NCBI RefSeq assembly: GCF_009831235.1 | Contig: NZ_WUUL01000003.1 | Coordinates: forward strand, 186,001-250,000 | Length of the DNA stretch: 64,000 bases | Reading direction: 5' to 3' | DNA from: Shimazuella alba | GTDB lineage: Bacteria > Bacillota > Bacilli > Thermoactinomycetales > Thermoactinomycetaceae | Part shown: piece after piece, positions 1 to 8,700 of the stretch | Layout: each line of letters opens with the position of its first letter | Numbering within the stretch: position 1 is the first letter of the stretch | Program-made: the position numbers and the translations under genes | The notes under the pieces: generated by a model | What the model saw: the letters and a program-made list of their open reading frames with translations, nothing else | What the model was told of the DNA's origin: nothing | Databases searched by the model: none

Positions 1-1019
1 ACGACTTGTAAGCCTAATGGTTTCAGCAGTGTTTTAAGAGAAGTAGCATGTTGGTCTGCTAGGATCTCCGTAGGAACCATCAACGCGCCTTGGTATCCAG
101 ATAAATAGTTGGCATACAATGCAATAGCTGCAACTACTGTTTTCCCAGATCCGACATCACCTTGGAGTAGTCGATTCATCTGATGAGGAGACTCTAAATC
201 AGAGCATATTTCATCTACCACCCTTTGCTGGGCTCCTGTCAACGGAAAATCAAGGCTTTGTAACATTAGTTGAAGCTTATCCTTGGGGATTTCTCTAGTA
301 ATCCCTTTTGTTTCCTTACGATCTTGCAGTCTTGACCACATTAACCGGCATTCATACAGAAACAATTCCTCATAGACAATGGCTCTTCTCGCTTGATGCC
401 CATCTTTCATGTCTTTAGGAAAATGAAGTAAATACATCGCTTTGGCTCGAGGAATAAGTCTATATTTTGTTCGCAACGTTTCCGGCAGCACTTCTTCTAT
501 TTGATTACCATATTCCTTGAAAGCTTCATAAATAAGCTTTCTTAGCCATGCGACACGGATTTTACTCGTTACAGAATAAACTGGTTCCAATTGATCCTGG
601 TGTAATTGCTGCTCATTTTTGCTTAAAAATGTTCGATCTCCAATTATCTGTAACTTTTCGCGATCCCATTTTCCTGTAACCATGATAGGTAATCCATTTG
701 TAAGTTTGGACTTCAAAAAATGTTGATTAAACCAAATGACTGTTATCGGAATCCCGTCTACTTCTAGCTTTACCGTCAGACGGGATTGTTTTTTTCCATA
801 CCAACGTATACTTGGAGCTCCCGCAATTATCCCTTGGAAAGTAACTCTTTCCTCGTGAGGAGCGTCCACAGGATTGGTGACCTGATAATCATCATACCGA
901 AATGGATAATAAGTCAGCAGATCAAATACTGTCGTAATACCTAATTCAGATAAATGCATTGCCCGCTCTGGTCCAACTCCAGGCAATGTGGTAACCGGAA
1001 TATTTGTAAGTTTGATCAT
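1..1019 (-). CDS. recG: ATP-dependent DNA helicase RecG, N-terminal part (cut by window edge)
   Basis: RecG unwinds and reverses stalled replication forks and Holliday junctions in the cytoplasm. About 339 N-terminal residues are visible; the rest lies left of the window. The chain begins MIKLTNIPVTTLPGVGPERA, the helix-hairpin-like start of RecG. The OB-fold wedge domain follows, and a Walker A motif GDVGSGKT lies near residue 290 of the visible part. The ATG overlaps the sdaAA stop codon as ATGA, so the two genes are translationally coupled. The order sdaAB-sdaAA-recG matches B. subtilis. Nothing in the visible part is broken. Only the truncation limits the call. Confidence 0.95.
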   Translation of the reverse strand, partial: MIKLTNIPVTTLPGVGPERAMHLSELGITTVFDLLTYYPFRYDDYQVTNPVDAPHEERVTFQGIIAGAPSIRWYGKKQSRLTVKLEVDGIPITVIWFNQHFLKSKLTNGLPIMVTGKWDREKLQIIGDRTFLSKNEQQLHQDQLEPVYSVTSKIRVAWLRKLIYEAFKEYGNQIEEVLPETLRTKYRLIPRAKAMYLLHFPKDMKDGHQARRAIVYEELFLYECRLMWSRLQDRKETKGITREIPKDKLQLMLQSLDFPLTGAQQRVVDEICSDLESPHQMNRLLQGDVGSGKTVVAAIALYANYLSGYQGALMVPTEILADQHATSLKTLLKPLGLQV

Positions 1020-1909
1020 TCGTCTTCCTTTGTATCATGAAATATTTGCCTTTCTAATGAGCGTCCAGTTGGAGTGGCTGCCAATCCCCCAAGAGCCGTC
1101 TCACGAAGAGCAACTGGCATGTCTTGACCAATTTTGTACATAGCCCCTATGACTTCATCTGTCGGGATGATGCTTTTCACACCAGCAAGGGCTAAATCTG
1201 CTGCCACCATGGCGATCGCAGCACCCATGGCATTTCGTTTTACACAAGGAGCTTCTACCAGACCCGCGATAGGATCGCAAACAAGCCCAAGCATATTCTT
1301 CAATGCGATGGCTGCTGCTTCTGCTGATTGAGAAGGTGTTCCTCCTGCCATTTCGACAACGGCAGCCGCAGCCATCGCAGTTGCACTTCCTACTTCCGCT
1401 TGGCAGCCGCCTGTAGCTCCTGAGATACATGCATTATTTGCAATACAATATCCGATTGCACCTGAAACAAATAACCCAGCGATCATGGCATCTCGATCTA
1501 ATTTAAATTTTTCAGCCGCAGTAAAGATCGTTCCTGGTAATATTCCGCATGCTCCAGCTGTCGGTGTTGCAACGATAATTCCCATTGCAGCATTCACTTC
1601 GGAAACAGCCGTAGCTCGTGATACGGCATCCAATACTGTTTCTCCTGATAGTAAAATCGGCGCGTTCTTTTTATAGTACTGAATTCGTTTCGCATCTCCA
1701 CCAGATAATCCACTGGGAGAACGTTTATCTTCTGATAAACCTCGAGCAATTGCCTGACCCATTACATCTAGGTTTCTTCCCATCTCGGCCCATATATCTT
1801 CGCGAGATCGGTTCATCACCTCAGACTCTTGTCTAACCATCACTTCGGAAATTTTAAGATCTTCCGATTCTGCTAGTTCCACTAATTCTGCAACACTCCG
1901 AAAGTTCAT
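1016..1909 (-). CDS. sdaAA: L-serine dehydratase, iron-sulfur-dependent, alpha subunit
   Basis: This is the catalytic subunit of the two-chain [4Fe-4S] L-serine deaminase, which converts L-serine to pyruvate and ammonia together with SdaAB. The cluster cysteines are visible in the segments CISGATGGCQAEVG and CDPIAGLVEAPC in the second half. I start at the internal methionine MNFRSVAEL because AAGGAGAT lies six bases upstream. A longer frame begins six codons earlier but has no binding site. The protein is 297 residues, normal for the family. It follows sdaAB after a gap of about 100 bases that contains a strong hairpin, and it overlaps recG by four bases. Confidence 0.95.
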   Translation of the reverse strand: MNFRSVAELVELAESEDLKISEVMVRQESEVMNRSREDIWAEMGRNLDVMGQAIARGLSEDKRSPSGLSGGDAKRIQYYKKNAPILLSGETVLDAVSRATAVSEVNAAMGIIVATPTAGACGILPGTIFTAAEKFKLDRDAMIAGLFVSGAIGYCIANNACISGATGGCQAEVGSATAMAAAAVVEMAGGTPSQSAEAAAIALKNMLGLVCDPIAGLVEAPCVKRNAMGAAIAMVAADLALAGVKSIIPTDEVIGAMYKIGQDMPVALRETALGGLAATPTGRSLERQIFHDTKEDE

Positions 1910-1980
1910 GGCTTTATCTCCTTCCACAAGAAAATTTGGTTGTAGTTAGCTTTCATGAGTTACATAGATAAATATCTATC

Positions 1981-2019
1981 AATTAGAAACCACCGATATA
2001 AATAACGGTGGTTCTAATT
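1981..2019 (-). promoter_or_regulatory. Intercistronic hairpin between sdaAB and sdaAA
   Basis: A 15/14-base inverted repeat with one bulge (arms AATTAGAAACCACCG and CGGTGGTTCTAATT) overlaps the sdaAB stop codon. No U-run follows on the minus strand. It may be an mRNA-processing or stability element, or a weak attenuator setting the sdaAB:sdaAA ratio, rather than a full terminator. The function is inferred from shape only. Confidence 0.55.
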
Positions 2020-2676
2020 ATTTAGTACGGTTACAGAGTACATACCTGATTTAAGGCGTATCTCTTGTAGTAGTTCATCAGAGACAGGTTGATCCGTCTC
2101 GATCGACATCAACGCTTCCAAACCTTTCTCTTTCCGAGCTACTTGCATGTACCCAATATTTATTTCATGTTTCGCTAATATGGTAGCAACATCAGCTACA
2201 GCACCAAATTGATCTTTATGAAGGACAAGAAGAGTAGGGGAATTTCCTGATAATTTTAATTCAAATCCGTTTAATTCGATAATTTCCGTTTTCCCGCCAC
2301 CTATAGAAATACCCACTATCTCCAGTTTGCCACTCTCATCCGAAATGAGTATACGAGCAGTATTTGGATGATCAGGTATCTCTTCTGATTCGACAAACCG
2401 AACGTTTATTCCTGCTTCTTTTGCCATTTGCAGTGACGATGGTATGCGTTGATCAAATGTATCGAAATCCAATAACCCGCCTACTAAAGCGATATCTGTA
2501 CCATGACCTCGATACGTCTTTGCAAATGAGCCATATAAGGTTATCGTTATTTCTTTTGGAATACGCCCAAATAGACTCCTGGCAGTCCTTCCAATTCGTG
2601 CAGCTCCTGCTGTATGTGAACTAGAAGGTCCAATCATCACAGGACCGATAATGTCAAATACAGTACGGTACTTCAT
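2014..2676 (-). CDS. sdaAB: L-serine dehydratase, iron-sulfur-dependent, beta subunit
   Basis: Beta subunit of the L-serine deaminase, 220 residues. The N-terminal half carries the family signature GPSSSHTAGAARIGR near residue 16, which forms part of the substrate site. The C-terminal 70 residues form an ACT domain (from about residue 148), the usual place for serine sensing. It lies six bases downstream of the DegV/FakB gene and upstream of sdaAA, the usual Bacillales order. A long hairpin spans its stop codon. No anomalies were seen in the reading frame. Confidence 0.95.
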   Translation of the reverse strand: MKYRTVFDIIGPVMIGPSSSHTAGAARIGRTARSLFGRIPKEITITLYGSFAKTYRGHGTDIALVGGLLDFDTFDQRIPSSLQMAKEAGINVRFVESEEIPDHPNTARILISDESGKLEIVGISIGGGKTEIIELNGFELKLSGNSPTLLVLHKDQFGAVADVATILAKHEINIGYMQVARKEKGLEALMSIETDQPVSDELLQEIRLKSGMYSVTVLNN

Positions 2677-2682
2677 TTGTCA

Positions 2683-3555
2683 TCATTCTTCCTTTAGAGG
2701 TACTAGAATATATGCCAATGTTGCAGCTCCTGTATGTGTTCCAATAACGGGACCAATCGAGGAGATCACTTTTTCACGAAGTTCGTATTCGGATTGATCT
2801 TCCATTACTTTCATCCATCGATTTGCTTCTTCTTGCGCATCTGCATGAATTACCGTCACAGATAAAGGTCCAGCAGGAATCTTTTCTTTGATAAGTTCAA
2901 GAATGCGACCAAAGGCTTTGTTTTTACCACGTACTTTTTCTACTGCATATAATTCGCCATGTTTATTGATAGACAAGATCGGCTTTATATTTAGCAAAGA
3001 ACCCACTGCAGCAGAGGCTTTGCCAATACGTCCACCTTTTTTCAAATACTCTAGGTTATCCACTAAGAAATAAATTTGTTGGTTTTCAATAAAGTATTCT
3101 GCAATCTCTAGACATTCTTCTACACTTTTGCCTGCTAGAGCTGCTCTTGCAACTGCTGAAACTACGACGCCTATACCATAAGAAGCCGATTTGCTATCCA
3201 CAACAGTCAAGCTGATACTTTCTTCCTCTTCCAACATCCCTTTTGCTAATACGGCAGATTGATACGTACCACTCAATGCAGAAGACAGGTGAATAGAGAT
3301 AATTTCCTTTGCGCCTTGCTTGATAGCGTCTTTATAAGCATCGCAAAAATCCATTGGGGATGGTTGAGATGTCGTAGGTAGTTTTTCAGCAACTTCAAGT
3401 CGCTTGTAAAACTCTTCTGGAGCGAGGGTCTCTCCATCTAAATAAGATTGATTATCCAAATGAACTTTTAAAGGAATCACTTTGATCTGTAATTCCTCTT
3501 GAAGCTTCTTTGGAATATCTGCTGTACTATCTGTAAATACATGAACACGACCCAA
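2683..3555 (-). CDS. DegV family fatty-acid-binding protein (FakB-like)
   Basis: DegV proteins bind one fatty acid and present it to the kinase FakA, which makes acyl-phosphate for phospholipid synthesis. The 290-residue protein has the N-terminal DSTADI motif (residues 9-14) and the SxxxxGTYxxA region (SALSGTYQSAVLA), both typical of the fold. The gene lies directly after fakA (17-base gap), which supports the FakA-FakB partnership. In B. subtilis this site runs fakA to sdaAB without a DegV gene, so its insertion is a lineage feature. The lipid specificity cannot be read from the sequence. Confidence 0.88.
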   Translation of the reverse strand: MGRVHVFTDSTADIPKKLQEELQIKVIPLKVHLDNQSYLDGETLAPEEFYKRLEVAEKLPTTSQPSPMDFCDAYKDAIKQGAKEIISIHLSSALSGTYQSAVLAKGMLEEEESISLTVVDSKSASYGIGVVVSAVARAALAGKSVEECLEIAEYFIENQQIYFLVDNLEYLKKGGRIGKASAAVGSLLNIKPILSINKHGELYAVEKVRGKNKAFGRILELIKEKIPAGPLSVTVIHADAQEEANRWMKVMEDQSEYELREKVISSIGPVIGTHTGAATLAYILVPLKEE

Positions 3556-3572
3556 ATCAGTTCCTCCTCATC

Positions 3573-5249
3573 CTATTCCACTGCAAATAAGAAATAATAC
3601 AACGGCTGTCCGCCTTCATAAACCTCATATTCTACTTCTGGATATTCTTCTGTGAGTTTTGCAACTAGGTCATTGGCTTGTTCTTCTGTGACATCTTCAC
3701 CAAACAACAATGTTACTACTTCTGTTTCCGATGTCATCATGTTGAACAACAGATCATAAGCTGTTTCCAACATGTTTTTACCTGCTGTAATAATTTTACC
3801 TTCACGAATCCCAAGGAAATCATCTTTTTCGATATTTACCTCATCCACTACAGTGTCTCTAACAGCATAAGTAACTTCGCCTGACTGCACTGATTTGAGT
3901 GCTCGGTTCATCTTTTTCTCGTTTTCTTCTATATCCTTTTCTTCATCAAAAGCAAGAAGAGCCGAAAGTCCTTGCGGAATGGTCTTTGTAGGTATAACGG
4001 ATACTGGAGTATCTACTAATTCATCTACTTGTTCTGCTGTCAATATAATATTTTTATTATTAGGTAGGATTAATATATGTTTCGCTGATATCGATTTCAC
4101 GGCTTTCACGAGATCCTCTGTGCTAGGATTCATAGACTGCCCACCTGTGATCACCACATCGACGCCAACACTTTCAAATATATCACTGATCCCTTGGCCT
4201 GTAGCTACAGCAACAATACCATAGGACTTACTTGCTTCTGGCTCTTTGACAGGTTCCTGGTGAATAGCAGTGACACCTGTAACATCTTCAAACTGCTCAC
4301 GCATATTATCAATTTTAATTCTCGTTAGATCTCCATAAGTAGATGCATAGTTTAAAGCATCACCTGGATGCTCTGCGTGTATATGTACTTTTACTAATTC
4401 ATCATCGGACACAACCAAAACAGAATCTCCATACTGAGATATCTCTTCACGGAAGTGCACTTCATTAAATTTTCTTGTTTTCCGTCGTTTTGTCGTTAGC
4501 AAAATCATAAATTCTGTACAATAACCATTTACGATCGTAGCTGGGTCAATATGGGAACCAGCGTGGGCTTCATGTGTTAAGTCTAAGTTTGGCAGATTGG
4601 AGGAAGGTTTTAATTCTATAGAGACTTCTTCTCCAGATAAAATTTTCCTCATTCCTTCATAAACAAATACTAGCCCTTGTCCTCCAGCATCCACAACCCC
4701 TGTTTGCTTGAGAACAGGTAATAAATCTGGAGTTCTCAATAACGACTTTCTTGCTTCATCCAATACAGCATCTAATATTTCTAATGGATGGTTCGCAGCT
4801 CGCGCATGAAACATTCCCGCAGCTGCTGCTTCTCTAGCTACTGTTAAAATCGTACCTTCTACTGGCTTGATTACTGCTTTATAGGCAGTATCTACACCTG
4901 CTTGAAACGCTTCCGCAAACTCTTTTGGTCCAATTTCTTCATAACGCAATACAGATTTTGCAAAACCACGAAATAACTGGGATAAAATAACACCAGAATT
5001 CCCTCGAGCTCCCATCAGAAGCCCTTTTGAAAGCGCTTCCGCTAGTTTTCCCACCGTAGACTCATTAGCTTTTTTATCCATCTCGGTAACACCAGATGTA
5101 ATGGTCAAATTCATGTTGGTTCCTGTGTCCCCATCTGGGACTGGAAAAACATTTAGTGCATTTACCTTATCAACATTATTTGTCAGTTCCATTGCCCCAG
5201 CTCTCATCATGGAGAGAAAGAGTTGTGCGTTAATCTTAGATCGTTCCAA
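3573..5249 (-). CDS. fakA: Fatty acid kinase catalytic subunit FakA (YloV, DAK2 domain)
   Basis: FakA phosphorylates fatty acids held by FakB proteins. The 558-residue chain has an N-terminal DhaL/DAK2 kinase domain (about residues 8-200). It contains the nucleotide and metal loop PVPDGDTGTNM and the sequence GARGNSGVILSQL. The long C-terminal half is typical of YloV. The gene follows yloU after 12 bases and precedes the DegV gene, so kinase and acyl-carrier are encoded together. Length and frame are normal. Confidence 0.93.
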   Translation of the reverse strand: MERSKINAQLFLSMMRAGAMELTNNVDKVNALNVFPVPDGDTGTNMNLTITSGVTEMDKKANESTVGKLAEALSKGLLMGARGNSGVILSQLFRGFAKSVLRYEEIGPKEFAEAFQAGVDTAYKAVIKPVEGTILTVAREAAAAGMFHARAANHPLEILDAVLDEARKSLLRTPDLLPVLKQTGVVDAGGQGLVFVYEGMRKILSGEEVSIELKPSSNLPNLDLTHEAHAGSHIDPATIVNGYCTEFMILLTTKRRKTRKFNEVHFREEISQYGDSVLVVSDDELVKVHIHAEHPGDALNYASTYGDLTRIKIDNMREQFEDVTGVTAIHQEPVKEPEASKSYGIVAVATGQGISDIFESVGVDVVITGGQSMNPSTEDLVKAVKSISAKHILILPNNKNIILTAEQVDELVDTPVSVIPTKTIPQGLSALLAFDEEKDIEENEKKMNRALKSVQSGEVTYAVRDTVVDEVNIEKDDFLGIREGKIITAGKNMLETAYDLLFNMMTSETEVVTLLFGEDVTEEQANDLVAKLTEEYPEVEYEVYEGGQPLYYFLFAVE

Positions 5250-5261
5250 CCGAGGCCCTCC

Positions 5262-5627
5262 TTAATCTTCGTTTACCAAACGTACACCTTGAATATAAAC
5301 ATTTACATGTTCTACTTGAATCCCGATTAGCTCATTTAATGTATATTTCACTTTGGACTGCACACTTTTTGCGACTTCGGAAATTTTGGTTCCATACCCA
5401 ACAATAATATGCATATCAATCGTAACTAGATCTTGACCTGTATGTACTTCAATACCTCTTGCTAAGTTATCCCTCCCTAGCAATTCGGTAATACCATCAC
5501 GCAGTTGACTGCGGGAAGCCATACCCACTAGACCATAACATTCCATCGCTGCAACCCCGGCCAATGTGGCGATGACATCATTTGAAACTTTGATGTGACC
5601 AAGTTTGTTTGTTAGTTGTAAACTCAT
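5262..5627 (-). CDS. yloU: Asp23/Gls24 family envelope stress protein YloU
   Basis: Small acidic protein of 121 residues of the Asp23/Gls24 family. It starts MSLQLTNKLGHIKVSNDVIATLAG and carries the conserved central stretch ending in the YIQGVRLV motif. Family members are linked to cell-envelope stress and membrane lipid homeostasis, consistent with fakA immediately downstream. It is the first gene of the yloU-fakA-degV-sdaAB-sdaAA-recG run and is divergent from rpmB, as in B. subtilis. The promoter must lie in the 200-base intergenic region, but I could not assign clear boxes. Confidence 0.92.
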   Translation of the reverse strand: MSLQLTNKLGHIKVSNDVIATLAGVAAMECYGLVGMASRSQLRDGITELLGRDNLARGIEVHTGQDLVTIDMHIIVGYGTKISEVAKSVQSKVKYTLNELIGIQVEHVNVYIQGVRLVNED

Positions 5628-5773
5628 TTCATCAACCTTCCTTAATCAGCTTAGTTATACTAGTATTCTTGGTTAAATGAATATAAATCAAAACAAATCT
5701 TCTTAAATGAAATGCAATTTCTATCCGCTCTTTCGTTCATTGTACAATAAACGGTAAGAGGAAGGAAAGTACA

Positions 5774-5803
5774 TTGCAAGAAGACCCTAGAATATGCTAC
5801 AAT
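5774..5803 (+). promoter_or_regulatory. Probable sigma-A promoter of rpmB
   Basis: TTGCAA (5774-5779) and TACAAT (5798-5803) are separated by 18 bases and lie about 30 bases upstream of the rpmB ATG, with AGGAGGTG between. This is a good housekeeping promoter for a ribosomal protein gene. Confidence 0.65.
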
Positions 5804-5833
5804 GTCAAGCGTTAGTGTTAGGAGGTGTATCGA

Positions 5834-6021
5834 TGGCTCGTCGTTGCTTTATCACAGGAAAACAAGGACATGCAGGTAACAATGTAAGTCACTCCAATCG
5901 CAAAAGCCGTAAAAAATGGGGCGTTAACGTACAAAAAGTTCGCATTTTGGTTGACGGAAAACCAAAGCGTGTTTATGTAAGTACCAAAGCTCTAAAATCC
6001 GGCAAAGTAACTCGTGTTTAA
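5834..6021 (+). CDS. rpmB: 50S ribosomal protein L28 (bL28)
   Basis: Component of the large ribosomal subunit, 62 residues, beginning [20 protein letters not shown] and ending in [11 protein letters not shown]. It aligns along its length with B. subtilis L28 as I recall it. The start is set by AGGAGGTG eight bases before ATG; an upstream in-frame ATG at 5794 overlaps the promoter and is ignored. It is divergent from yloU. In B. subtilis spoVM is the neighbour on the other side. Here spoVM is found about 39 kb to the right, which marks rpmB as the left edge of the accessory region. Confidence 0.97.
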
Positions 6022-6038
6022 TCGGATATATGCAAACG

Positions 6039-6073
6039 AATCCAGTCGGGAGAGAACCTGATCTGGATTTTTT
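6039..6073 (+). terminator. Rho-independent terminator of rpmB
   Basis: Stem AATCCAG/CTGGATT with a further inner pairing, followed by a run of T. It lies directly downstream of the rpmB stop. Confidence 0.85.
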
Positions 6074-6197
6074 GTTATACCCAAATAGTTATAGCTAGAT
6101 TAACATATTTCTATTATATTATTTGCCGAAAAAAGATTTTGGGAATCATATATTCATGTTAGATTAGAAAATACAAAACAATAAGGGGGATGTAAAA

Positions 6198-6980
6198 ATG
6201 AATCTTGGATTAGAAGCTAAAGTTGCACTTATCACGGGAGCCAGCAAAGGTATAGGATTGGAAACAGCTCTAAGTCTTACAAGAGAGGGAGCGAATGTGG
6301 CAATCTGTGCTAGAAATGAAGAACAACTGAAAATCGCAGCCACCCATATCCTTGAAAAAACAGGAGTACAAGTTTTACCTATACAAGCTGATATGACAAA
6401 GCAAGACGATTGCAAAAGGGCTGTCCAGCATACTTATGAACACTTTGGGCGTTTGGACATACTCATCAATAATGCGGGTACTTCTGCTGCTCATCCTTTT
6501 GAAGAAGTAGATACAGATCTATGGCAACAAGACCTTGATCTAAAATTATTTGGTGCGATAAACTGCTCCAAACATGCCACTGAATTTATGCGGCAAAATG
6601 GTGGCGGTTCCATTGTTAACGTGACTGCTGTATTAGCGAAAACTCCACCTGCTTCTTCCCTTCCAACAACAGTCAGCCGTGCAGCAGGATTGGCACTGAC
6701 CAAAGCCATGAGCCGCGATCTTGGAAGCGATAACATCCGGGTAAATACGGTATGCATCGGACTGATCCGCAGTGACCAAATTGAAAAACGCTGGAAACAA
6801 CAAGCACCTGAGCTGACATGGGAACAGTATGCAACTCTCCCTCAGCACCAAATCCCTCTCGGTCGAATCGGTAATACAGAGGAAGCAGCAAAAGTCATTA
6901 CCTTTCTTGTATCAGATGCTGCTTCTTATGTTACAGGTACAGCTGTCAATATTGATGGTGGAGCATCTGGTGTGCTGTAA
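6198..6980 (+). CDS. SDR-family protein with substituted catalytic residues
   Basis: Rossmann-fold short-chain dehydrogenase homologue, 260 residues. The cofactor glycine motif TGASKGIG lies near residue 14 and NNAG near residue 90, so NAD(P) binding is likely. The usual Ser-Tyr-Lys site is not recognisable. The serine region reads IVNVTAVLA, and the position of the usual YxxxK reads TTVSR, giving Thr for Tyr and Arg for Lys. From memory, related SDR proteins share the LPTTVSRAAGLALTKA and VNTVCIGLI stretches, so this is probably a conserved divergent subfamily rather than a damaged gene. AAGGGGGA precedes the ATG. Substrate unknown. Confidence 0.8.
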   Translation: MNLGLEAKVALITGASKGIGLETALSLTREGANVAICARNEEQLKIAATHILEKTGVQVLPIQADMTKQDDCKRAVQHTYEHFGRLDILINNAGTSAAHPFEEVDTDLWQQDLDLKLFGAINCSKHATEFMRQNGGGSIVNVTAVLAKTPPASSLPTTVSRAAGLALTKAMSRDLGSDNIRVNTVCIGLIRSDQIEKRWKQQAPELTWEQYATLPQHQIPLGRIGNTEEAAKVITFLVSDAASYVTGTAVNIDGGASGVL

Positions 6981-6997
6981 TCTAAAAATTGATTACA

Positions 6998-7066
6998 TTG
7001 TAAGACGTTTCTGATTACTTTATAATAGAAGTACGTTTTGTTCCGGTTGTGTTCAAAGAACACAAC
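6998..7066 (+). promoter_or_regulatory. Promoter and adjacent dyad of the 7.1 kb cassette gene
   Basis: TTGTAA (6998-7003), a 17-base spacer and TATAAT (7021-7026) form a strong promoter. About 20 bases past the -10 box is a perfect dyad, GTTGTGTTC-AAA-GAACACAAC (7046-7066), in the 5' leader before AAAGGAAG and the ATG. It could be an operator or a 5' mRNA stem-loop. Confidence 0.65.
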
Positions 7067-7086
7067 ATCACGAAAGGAAGCACACC

Positions 7087-7314
7087 ATGGTGCTCATCAT
7101 CCCCGCCACCTTCGCACTCGTAGCGGGTCTGGTGCTGTTCTTTGGCGGCCTCGTGTATACCATCAAGATGGCCCCTGACTTCTTCCGGGCGGTCATGACC
7201 TTCAACTTCAAGGGTCACGGCCAGAACATGAAGAAAATCCTGATCAACGGCCTGTTCGTCACAGGTGGCCTGTTTCTGATCAGCATCGGCGGGGTACTTC
7301 TGGCAGTCATGTGA
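7087..7314 (+). CDS. Small two-helix membrane protein of foreign composition (cassette gene 1)
   Basis: I do not recognise this 75-residue protein. Two hydrophobic segments (about residues 2-28 and 49-73) flank a short basic loop containing KGHGQNMKK, so it is probably a membrane hairpin. The first 54 bases are about 61% G+C by hand count, far above the neighbouring genes, and codons such as CTG, ATC, TTC and AAG dominate. It has its own promoter, a leader dyad and a strong hairpin at 7336-7367, so it is a complete one-gene unit. It sits between an intact SDR gene and a decayed transporter fragment. The composition suggests transfer. Confidence 0.72.
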   Translation: MVLIIPATFALVAGLVLFFGGLVYTIKMAPDFFRAVMTFNFKGHGQNMKKILINGLFVTGGLFLISIGGVLLAVM

Positions 7315-7335
7315 TCATGACAAGGAACTGAACTC

Positions 7336-7367
7336 TCCGGCGTGACTCATTTTAGGGTCACGCCGGA
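7336..7367 (+). terminator. GC-rich hairpin ending cassette 1
   Basis: Perfect arms CCGGCGTGAC/GTCACGCCGG around an AT-rich loop, about 20 bases after the stop. No U-run follows, which is unusual for an intrinsic terminator but is shared with the other foreign-composition genes of this window. Confidence 0.7.
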
Positions 7368-7454
7368 CTGCTGAAAAGAAAATATAACTCTCCCTCGTAA
7401 AAAGAAAATGAATAAACTTAATGCATTTCAACAGCATCATTCATCACCTTATCT

Positions 7455-7790
7455 CTTCATCAAACATTTCTTTACGCATCCATATGAGATTTCTTTGAAA
7501 ACTCATCCATACCCCAATACACGATAAAGCTTATATGAATACAAACAGGTACATAGTAGTAGAAGATACTTTCGGCCCCCCTGCTCTCTTAAACCATATA
7601 TAAACCTCGCAGTTCCTCCGAACACCGTAACGATAAGTGCATATGGAAACACCAAGCACACGTACCTCTGTGGGAAGAGCTCAGCTTACAGGATTTCTTT
7701 GATAGATGTATAACCAGTGACAATGATGAGACCTAACATCATAAGTGAGAAAGCACCCACAGGATTTTTAGTCTGCTCTGGGATTTAGAA
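7455..7790 (-). pseudogene. Decayed fragment of an MHS-type MFS transporter (C-terminal part)
   Basis: This stretch aligns by eye with the 3' half of the intact transporter at 11209-12507. Shared blocks include CATCCATATGAGATT, ATAACCAGTGACAATGATGA and CACATAGGATT-like segments, all in the same order, but with many indels so that no frame is open. It is a degenerate paralogue or an old duplication remnant. Cassette gene 1 ends about 90 bases to its left, so the cassette may sit at or near the point where the gene was destroyed. Confidence 0.75.
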
Positions 7791-7897
7791 ACACTGCTTG
7801 CTCTGTTACTCAGGGATTCATTTGTTTCCACTTAAAGACGAATAAATACATCTTATAAATCCAATTACAACCACTAGATCAATTTCTACTGCTCACC

Positions 7898-7929
7898 TTG
7901 ACTCTCACTTTAACGTGAGACTTTATAAT
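7898..7929 (+). promoter_or_regulatory. MerR-type promoter with long spacer and central dyad
   Basis: TTGACT (7898-7903) and TATAAT (7924-7929) are separated by 20 bases, longer than normal. The dyad TCTCAC-N6-GTGAGA (7903-7920) is centred in the spacer. This is the classic layout of a promoter that a MerR protein untwists to activate. It directly precedes the MerR gene. Confidence 0.85.
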
Positions 7930-7947
7930 GGATGACGAGGTGATAAA

Positions 7948-8700
7948 ATGCACAACATTGGTAAGATTTCAAAGACGCTAGACATTACCATCCGCACTTT
8001 ACGTTACTACGATGAGATCGATTTACTCAAACCTTCTCATATCTCAGAAGCTGGTTATAGGTATTATTCAGAAGAAGATATTCTCCAACTTCAACGTATT
8101 CTAACACTAAAAAAACTAGGATTTCATCTGGAACAAATCAAAACTATTCTCACCAAACAAGACTGGAAGACTGTTTTCGAAGAACACTTGGAACTCATAC
8201 AATATGAAAGAAAAAGAATAATGTACATGGAAAACTTAATTAGACTAAGTTTGAATGTTTCTTTAACAGAAGGAAATGTGAATTGGAAAGATATAAACAT
8301 TTTTTTAAATGAAGATGAGACATCCTTTCATAATGAGTACTTCCGTAAACAAAGAATTTATATGCGACAGCATTTCTCTGATGAAGAGTATGAAAAATTA
8401 ACAAGAATCCCTAAATTGGATCATGATACAGAGGAGTCAAAGGAACTAGTTCAAATTATAGGAGAATTTAAAGATTATAGACATCTTTCTCCAATTGATC
8501 CAAAGTCCCAACAATTAGCGTCTCGTTTTCACAAATTGCTGATGCAGTATGTAGAAGGTGACGAGGAATTATTAAGCAAATATTGGTATTACTATAAGAA
8601 ATTCCAAGCCAATCAGCAGATCTCCTTCCTTTTTGATAAAGAAACTATCCAGTATATCGATTCCACCATGGATGTTTATCAGAAGGAGAACCTTACATGA
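7948..8700 (+). CDS. MerR family transcriptional regulator
   Basis: DNA-binding regulator of 250 residues. The winged-helix start (residues 1-70) shows TIRTLRYYDEIDLLKPSH and AGYRYYSEEDILQLQRI, the standard MerR signature. A dimerisation helix follows, then a long C-terminal effector domain with no metal-binding cysteines, so a drug-type or organic ligand is likelier than a metal. The promoter has the 20-base spacer and dyad expected for autoregulation. The stop codon overlaps the start of the CPBP protease gene (ATGA), so both are made from one mRNA. Confidence 0.92.
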   Translation: MHNIGKISKTLDITIRTLRYYDEIDLLKPSHISEAGYRYYSEEDILQLQRILTLKKLGFHLEQIKTILTKQDWKTVFEEHLELIQYERKRIMYMENLIRLSLNVSLTEGNVNWKDINIFLNEDETSFHNEYFRKQRIYMRQHFSDEEYEKLTRIPKLDHDTEESKELVQIIGEFKDYRHLSPIDPKSQQLASRFHKLLMQYVEGDEELLSKYWYYYKKFQANQQISFLFDKETIQYIDSTMDVYQKENLT

